Below the pieces are notes generated by a model, which had not been told where the DNA came from, searched no databases, and saw nothing but the letters and a program-made list of their open reading frames with translations. From Chaenocephalus aceratus (Eukaryota; Chordata; Actinopteri; Perciformes; Channichthyidae): a stretch of 64,000 nt of DNA. Made by a program: the position numbers and the translations under genes. The DNA lies in contig CM043807.1 of NCBI GenBank assembly GCA_023974075.1, positions 9,787,676 to 9,851,675 on the forward strand, written 5' to 3'. Of this stretch, positions 54,331 to 64,000 are shown in pieces (the stretch's first letter is position 1; each line of letters begins with the position of its first letter).

Positions 54331-56647
54331 GAACAGGAACCTACACATTAAACAATGTTAAGCTAGTGCCTCGTTTTTTATTCAACACAAACACATCAGT
54401 GTACTAATAGTCTCTACCCACCAACTGTATTGATCACACACCAACTCACCCACCCAGCCTTTACTTCAGCTGCTATGAAACAAGTTCACACAGCAGACCA
54501 GACAACACTACAATCTGAACACAAGTGGGTTAGTCTGAGTTCCGTAATCTTCCTTTTTCTGATCAAAACATTGAGTTTGAAGTTACTTATGATACTACAT
54601 TTCTTTGGGAAACACACCGAATTAAATAGGAAGCAACAGCCAGCAGTTGTAAAAAAGACTATAGCTATCTCCCTCTGCTTCCAGTCTTTATGCATCATTT
54701 AATACAGCTAATAGAACAATTGTGTGTCTCTACACACAAGAGGTTCCCAAAGTGTTTTAAACCAGGTCATCCCTTTATAGAGATGTGTTGGATTAACAAT
54801 ACTAGTCATGCTACAGCCAAGGGAAGAAATGAACAAATATAGCTGAATGTTTGATAAGCCAATACACACATGGACACAACCTCATAATCAATAATAAATA
54901 TATGAATGGTCATAGCGTCTACCCAAAGCCAACAACAAACACACACAAGCACACTAAAGAGACGAAAAGCAATTCTGGAGACACACAAAGAGAGCAGCTT
55001 GTGTGAAATTGGTCCACACACACACGTGATCCACATACACACACATTCTTGGACTAAAACAACTCATAAGATGTAATGAAATTGTGATGTATTGTGTGTG
55101 TGAGGGGAGAAGAGGCTCAACTGGTGGGGGTGGGGGGGAGTATCAAAGGATGGGAAGAAAGAGAGCTTTACTTCGAAGCCAAATCTCTGGATGCTGAAAA
55201 GAAAATATTCAAAAAGAGTGTGTGTGTGTGTCTGTGTGTGTGTACGTGTGGTGTTTCTCTCCGGCTTTCCCATGCCTATTTACAGCCCAGTCAGGACTGT
55301 CTGGAGTCAAAACACAGAAGGAAAAAAAAAAACACACAAACATGACCGTAAGCGATACACACTCTCAGAAACATCTACCCTTCAGGCAGCCACATTCCAA
55401 ACTCCACATTCATATGATAAAAATAGCATTAATCTCGTTAAGGCACACACCAGACCAGTGGACCAACAGGAGACTGAAACACAGTCTGTCATCCACTTCA
55501 GGAATTCCACTTTGAAGCGATATTGTGATTTAAATGAGGCATTTTAATTGGCAGCTGCTGTTCTCAGATTACAGGTAAAGCTGGCATTTTCTACCTGTAA
55601 ACACTGTCCCAATTGCATATTATTATGAAATACTAACTGGGGTTTGTAGTGTGTTCAAACTTAAGAAAAAAGGAATGCTTTACACACTCTAAAGCCCCCT
55701 GCGATACATGTGTCATGTGTGAGATTGGGCTATATAAATAACAGGTTTGTTTCACAACGGGAAGCGAAACAAAAGTGAAAGCATAAACATCTCTAAAAGC
55801 AAAAAGACAAGTCATATTTATTTATTCATATATTTTATATTTTGCTATTAATATTTGTTATATTTAAACCCAGCTACTCTCATTTCCTGTAGTGCTATAT
55901 AGCGCATTTCTACATGTGACATAAACCTTTAGCAATGAAGACAAAGCGAAGATGGAAAAAACAGAGACTCTGGGATTGATATCAAATGTATTAAACGTTC
56001 CAATATCCTGCAGAATCATTTCTAATCCAATCAACACACGAGCAGATTTTCCTACATGATTACTTCACGTGACGGTGAGATCTAGCATCATTCCAGTAAG
56101 TCCCACAAAAACAAAGTCAGGTGATGAATGAGTGCAGAAACATCTAGAATGCAGATGCTTCCATACGAGTCACTTTGGTTTGATGAGTGGGAGAATTCTG
56201 TGCATCATTTACACTAATCTTTAACTGGGGGCATTTACACTGACTGTGGAGCAACTGGTGTGTGGGTTACTTTAAATGTCCATTTTAACCATTTCTTACA
56301 TTGTTATCAGATCGAAATACAAGTGGAATTTCAGCCCAGAAGCATGTAGAGACGCCCAGCGACCCTGAGGTGTGTGGGACATTGATTTAAAGTTAGTGAG
56401 CCTTCGCAGTTTTTTTAATTCAAGTTTGTATTTTGCAGCAGCCGATATCAGTAAAGCCCAGTAACCATGTTTCTTGTTAGCATGTGTATGTGGAAAGACA
56501 AGAACAATACACTTTATCAGACAGTGACGATATTCAATAGGATTTCTTTTTGGATTATGACCTTAAATTCAATGGTGTTATAATGACTAGGTTTTATAAA
56601 GGTTCCTGGACATTATTGGATGCAAAAGCTAATCAAAATCATTTTTT
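54331..56647. other. No gene seen
   Basis: Intronic sequence with a short GT tract near 55220. Confidence 0.4.
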
Positions 56648-56745
56648 TCAGAATCAGATTTATTGTCAAGTTTGTTTAAATATGCAAGGAATTTGCTTTG
56701 GTGTATATGGTCATGGTGCATACATGAACCCAATAAGGGAAATGA
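56648..56745 (-). mobile_element. LINE/SINE tail-like fragment, minus orientation
   Basis: CAGAATCAGATTTATTGTCA, AGTTTGTTTAAATATGCAAG and GAATTTGCTTTGGTGTATAT resemble the reversed 3' end of a common fish retroelement (TCAGAATCAGCTTTATTGGCCAAG-like). Confidence 0.5.
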
Positions 56746-58035
56746 AGTTGTAAGAATCTATCTATCTAAGAAAGGGCAAATATAGAACTATTTTAAACGC
56801 CTTAGTCCTTACCACGGCCTTCAGTCACAGGATCTCAACCTAATGTAGCCTTGATTAAAGACTTTGGACCAATGTGTAAGAAAGGGCTCAATATGAAAGA
56901 ACATATAAATATGAGAGCATAAGAGTGGTGTTCATTCCTCCAGTGCACGACACAAAGTGCATTTCAACACAGAAGAAACACAGGTGTCATATCTGTTGAC
57001 ACTTTTGAATCCTAAACTATATTAATCGAATCCTAAAATACTGCAAGATGTAACTGTGGGCTTTAAAGTGAACTGGGAAAGGATGTGTTTACTAGCGGGC
57101 TGACAGACAGCTGGATGAAGGTATGAAGACGCACGATAACATTTTCAAACAGATAAAAGGGCCGACAGATCCTCTCAGGTTCTTCAGATGCTCGACAGAC
57201 TGAAATATCGCTGACATTCACCCTGGTACACTTTAACCACTGCAGGCCCATTAGCGGCTGCTTCAGGTTAAGTGTGTAAACACAGCAGAGTGAATTATGT
57301 GTGTGTGCGTGCGTGCGTGCGTGCGTGTGTGTGTGTGTGAGGACAGACTATCAGAGAGCACTGAGGTCAAGCGTGTGTGTGAGGAAGAGCCTTTTAAAGA
57401 CTTCATGAACGTCTAAAAGCCCAGAGGAGCGTGCAGGGAAAAGAGAGAGAGGATGATGACTCAGCTGTTTAAGATGATAGAGGGATAAAAGGAGGGGTGA
57501 GGGGGGGCAGGCGAAGACACAATAATAAATCTGGAACCTTAATCACTTATCCTCACCAAAACTATAATAATCACAGCTGTGATGCTTTTGTAAACAGGGA
57601 AGACTCTTATCCTTATTCCAAAGCCAGGACTAAAATAATGATTCAAACTCATGATGAAACCAGAATGCAGCAGCACCGTCACTTCACTTTAGGTCACTTA
57701 ACAACATCCAGTCAGAATGCAGTCTAATCCAACATGTCCTGCACGAGCCCTACCTTCATGAAGGTTAGAACTTTTAATTGATCACTTTGGAGGTAGCAGT
57801 TTGTGGTGAAGTGTATTGGGTTTAACGTAGAGGTGTTTGTCCATCCGATTTATATTGCTCCACTAAAAGTAAGAAATAAGCAAATTGACATTTCAAAAAC
57901 AGCAACTTAACATTCAGTTAACTGTTTTATAAATGCTCTTTAACAAGCTGCTGTTCACCGTTTCACTACTGCAACAACAAAGCAAACATTTGGAATTATT
58001 TATTTATCATCAGCTGCATTTCCTACAGAAATAAG
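56746..58035. other. No gene seen
   Basis: Intronic sequence with a GTGC/GT tract at about 57299-57338. Confidence 0.4.
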
Positions 58036-58235
58036 AACTGAAAAATCTAAAATGTTGACTTTAATTAAATGTCAACAGATTTCACATAACTGGAATAGGT
58101 TAGTTTAAAGCAATAATATTGTCAAATCAATTAGGTTCAACTTAATATTATTGCTTATAACTAACCTAATACAGTTGTGTAAAATGTGTTGACATAACAC
58201 ACTTAATGAAGGTCAACGTTTCAGTGTTTACAGTG
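58036..58235. mobile_element. Palindromic fold-back MITE, copy 2
   Basis: The left arm has ACTGAAAAATCTAAAATGTT then GACTTTAATTAAATGTCAAC. The right arm has GACATAACACACTTAATGAA, GGTCAACGTTTCAGTG and CAGTG. The centre has TTAGTTTAAAGCAATAATAT and its inverse TTAATATTATTGCTTATAAC. The same family occurs at 48982 and 63873. Confidence 0.8.
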
Positions 58236-58396
58236 TAATCATATGATTATTATAACCAAACATAGCTTATTTTTTACACACACATTACTCCACTCCTACC
58301 CTAATGCTAAATAGCATACCCTCATTGAAACAACTGTCAAGGACACAAACCCTTTAATTCAGAAGGGAGTGATAATGCAGAACAGATAATGTGAAT

Positions 58397-62133
<3,737 letters not shown>

Positions 62134-63004
62134 AATCACTGGCAGGGCTACTGCGCTCACTGGCTGGGCTACTGCGCTCACTGGCTGGGCTACTGTACTC
62201 ACTGGCTGGGCTACTGTGCTCACTGGCTGGGCTACTGCGCTCACTGGCTGGGCTACTGTACTCACTGGCTGGGCTACTGTACTCACTGGCTGGGCTACTG
62301 TACTCACTGGCTGGGCTACTGCGCTCACTGGCTGGGCTACTGTACTCACTGGCTGGGCTACTGTACTCACTGGCTGGGCTACTTTGCTCACTGGCTGGGC
62401 TACTGCGCTCACTGGCTGGGCTACTGTACTCACTGGCTGGGCTACTGTACTCACTGGCTGGGCTACTGTGCTCACTGGCTGGGCTACTTTGCTCACTGGC
62501 TGGGCTACTGCGCTCACTGGCTGGGCTACTGTACTCACTGGCTGGGCTACTTTGCTCACTGGCTGGGCTACTGCGCTCACTGGCTGGGCTACTGTACTCA
62601 CTGGCTGGGCTACTGTACTCACTGGCTGGGCTACTTTGCTCACTGGCTGGGCTACTGCGCTCACTGGCTGGGCTACTGTACTCACTGGCTGGGCTACTGT
62701 ACTCACTGGCTGGGCTACTGTGCTCACTGGCTGGGCTACTTTGCTCACTGGCTGGGCTACTGCGCTCACTGGCTGGGCTACTGCGCTCACTGGCTGGGCT
62801 ACTGTACTCACTGGCTGGGCTACTGTACTCACTGGCTGCTGGCTACTGTGCTCACTGGCTGGGCTACTGTACTCACTGGCTGGGCTACTGTACTCACTGG
62901 CTGGGCTACTGCGCTCACTGGCTGGGCTACTGTACTCACTGGCTGGGCTACTGCGCTCACTGGCTGGGCTACTGCGCTCACTGGCTGGGCTACTGCGCTC
63001 ACTC
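62134..63004. repeat. 21-bp minisatellite, about 41 units
   Basis: The unit GGCTACTGTACTCACTGGCTG repeats about 41 times. Variation is almost only in the four-base slot after CTACT: GCGC, GTAC, GTGC or TTGC. Because 21 is a multiple of three and the unit has no stop in the relevant frames, both strands show long frames: plus 62051-63022 as (LTGWAT-A/V/L)n and minus 62107-63006 as (PVSxVAQ)n. One unit near 62838 has a changed spacing (GGCTGCTGGCTAC) that shifts the frame. The array decays into (ACTC)n at 63001-63016. Confidence 0.97.
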
Positions 63005-63016
63005 ACTCACTCACTC

Positions 63017-63872
63017 AGCTAAGAAGCAATATGTCAGGCTAACACACACACACACACACTACTAATGTATGTTTAATATGTGTGGGTGTGACAAAGAAAC
63101 CAGCTCCATATTTGCACGGACTAAAGATCAAAGACTTTCTGCCGCTTCTCCATCAATGAATCGGCTAAACTGCAGTGGAATCTCTCCCTTTTTACAGTCT
63201 CACTCCCCCTGTCTCACTTTGCATGTCATTCTCACATGTATGTTTCATGTGTGTGTCTGTGCATACTGCTGATGTGTATTCATGATGCGCTGTCATGTCT
63301 CTTGTAAAGTGTTCTACACATTTGTCACGCCACTGGCTCCTTCAGAGGGGATACTGCCCGGGTTGAGGGGAAAGATAAGACCATGTACTGGCTTGAGTGT
63401 TTACAGAGAAAGTAAACATTTAATTTCAAAACAACAGGCATTCATTTGATGCTAAAACTTCCCAGATTCTTCCTAAAGGCTGTGAACAATCATTTGGAAC
63501 CTGGCCGCAGGATTAATACTACATTCAAAACCACATTAAACCGAAAAATAATATGTTGTTTACATGACCCTAGAATGACTTGAATTTCTGAATATTGTCC
63601 CAATATAATTAATAGCGGCGTGTGTAAATGTTGTTGCTAAAGGTCCAGGCCCAAACAATGACAAACAGCCCCATTAAGACTGTAAGCAAGCACAGTTAAT
63701 TAATTAAGCTATTAGTCATTTAAAAACAACAATCCATAAAAAAGGAAATATGGCCAAAGCTACAACAGAAAGACCTTTTGAGTTGATTTCAATGTGACAT
63801 GTACTGTAGGTACATTTAGAAAGATTGAGATACAACAAGATTTGTACCACCCGATTATAAGTAGTCGGTATA
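63017..63872. other. No gene seen
   Basis: Intronic sequence; a short (AC)n run lies near 63042-63058. Confidence 0.4.
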
Positions 63873-64000
63873 GACTGAAAAAACTGAAACGTTTACTTTA
63901 ATTAAAAGTATTATGGCCACAGATTTCCCAACTAGGTTGGTTGAAAGCAGACATATTAAGTTAAGTTGAAACTAATATTTATATTTAAACTTAATATTAA
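63873..64000. mobile_element. Palindromic fold-back MITE, copy 3, cut by window edge
   Basis: It begins GACTGAAAAAACTGAAACGT then TTACTTTAATTAAAAGTATT, and continues through GGTTGGTTGAAAGCAGACAT to TTAAACTTAATATTAA at the edge. These blocks match copies 1 and 2; the right arm lies outside. Confidence 0.7.

Overview
This window looks like an intronic stretch of a teleost fish genome, most likely a percomorph. The supports are: two ankyrin-repeat exons of a vertebrate ANKS1-type gene on the minus strand, separated and flanked by very long introns; a fish-type L2 LINE; a DIRS element; several hAT elements with 8-bp target-site duplications (TSDs); a Tc1-like element with about 210-bp inverted repeats; a tRNA-derived SINE; and many long (CA)n/(GT)n tracts. 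There are no bacterial-type genes, operons, CRISPR arrays or phage genes.

Host gene. The only convincing host coding sequence is two exons at 15170-15326 and 18192-18272, both on the minus strand. They have good splice sites and compatible phase. Spliced, they encode about 79 residues of ankyrin repeats that resemble ANKS1B (AIDA-1), with some ANKS1A-like positions. The gene runs right to left. Positions 18273-64000 are then part of a first intron of at least 45.7 kb, 15327-18191 is an intron of 2,865 bp, and 1-15169 is part of the next intron. First and later exons lie outside the window.

Left part (1-15 kb). A TTA-flanked PIF/Harbinger-like element (286-3473) contains a 180-bp tandem repeat, a retroelement insertion and a compact DIRS element (2187-3366). 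The DIRS element keeps its inverted termini, its internal complementary region and a tyrosine-recombinase remnant. Then come a 5'-truncated L2 LINE (7724-9738), a common teleost repeat (10743-11152), a (CT)n tract and a 439-bp hAT element with a perfect TSD (12782-13220).

Middle (19-49 kb). This part holds a nested pair of TIR elements (19820-22120, with 20086-21191 inside), a LINE RT fragment, a deleted Tc1-like element with a telomere-like internal hairpin (29278-29952), a SINE split by a MITE (39830-40620), a U6 snRNA pseudogene (42095-42151), another hAT (43557-44004), a candidate TTAA-flanked repeat and a fold-back MITE (48982-49167).

Right part (50-64 kb). A second copy of the Harbinger-like element (50059-52167) is split by a hAT. 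Next to it a second hAT (52279-54171), with transposase remnants, carries a third hAT (53008-54064). Further right are two more copies of the fold-back MITE, a 221-bp (CA)n tract, and a 21-bp minisatellite of about 41 units (62134-63004) that is open in reading frames on both strands but is probably not a gene.

No undescribed gene system is evident. The most unusual material is structural: the miniature DIRS element with complete termini, the nested transposons, and the ordered 21-bp minisatellite.
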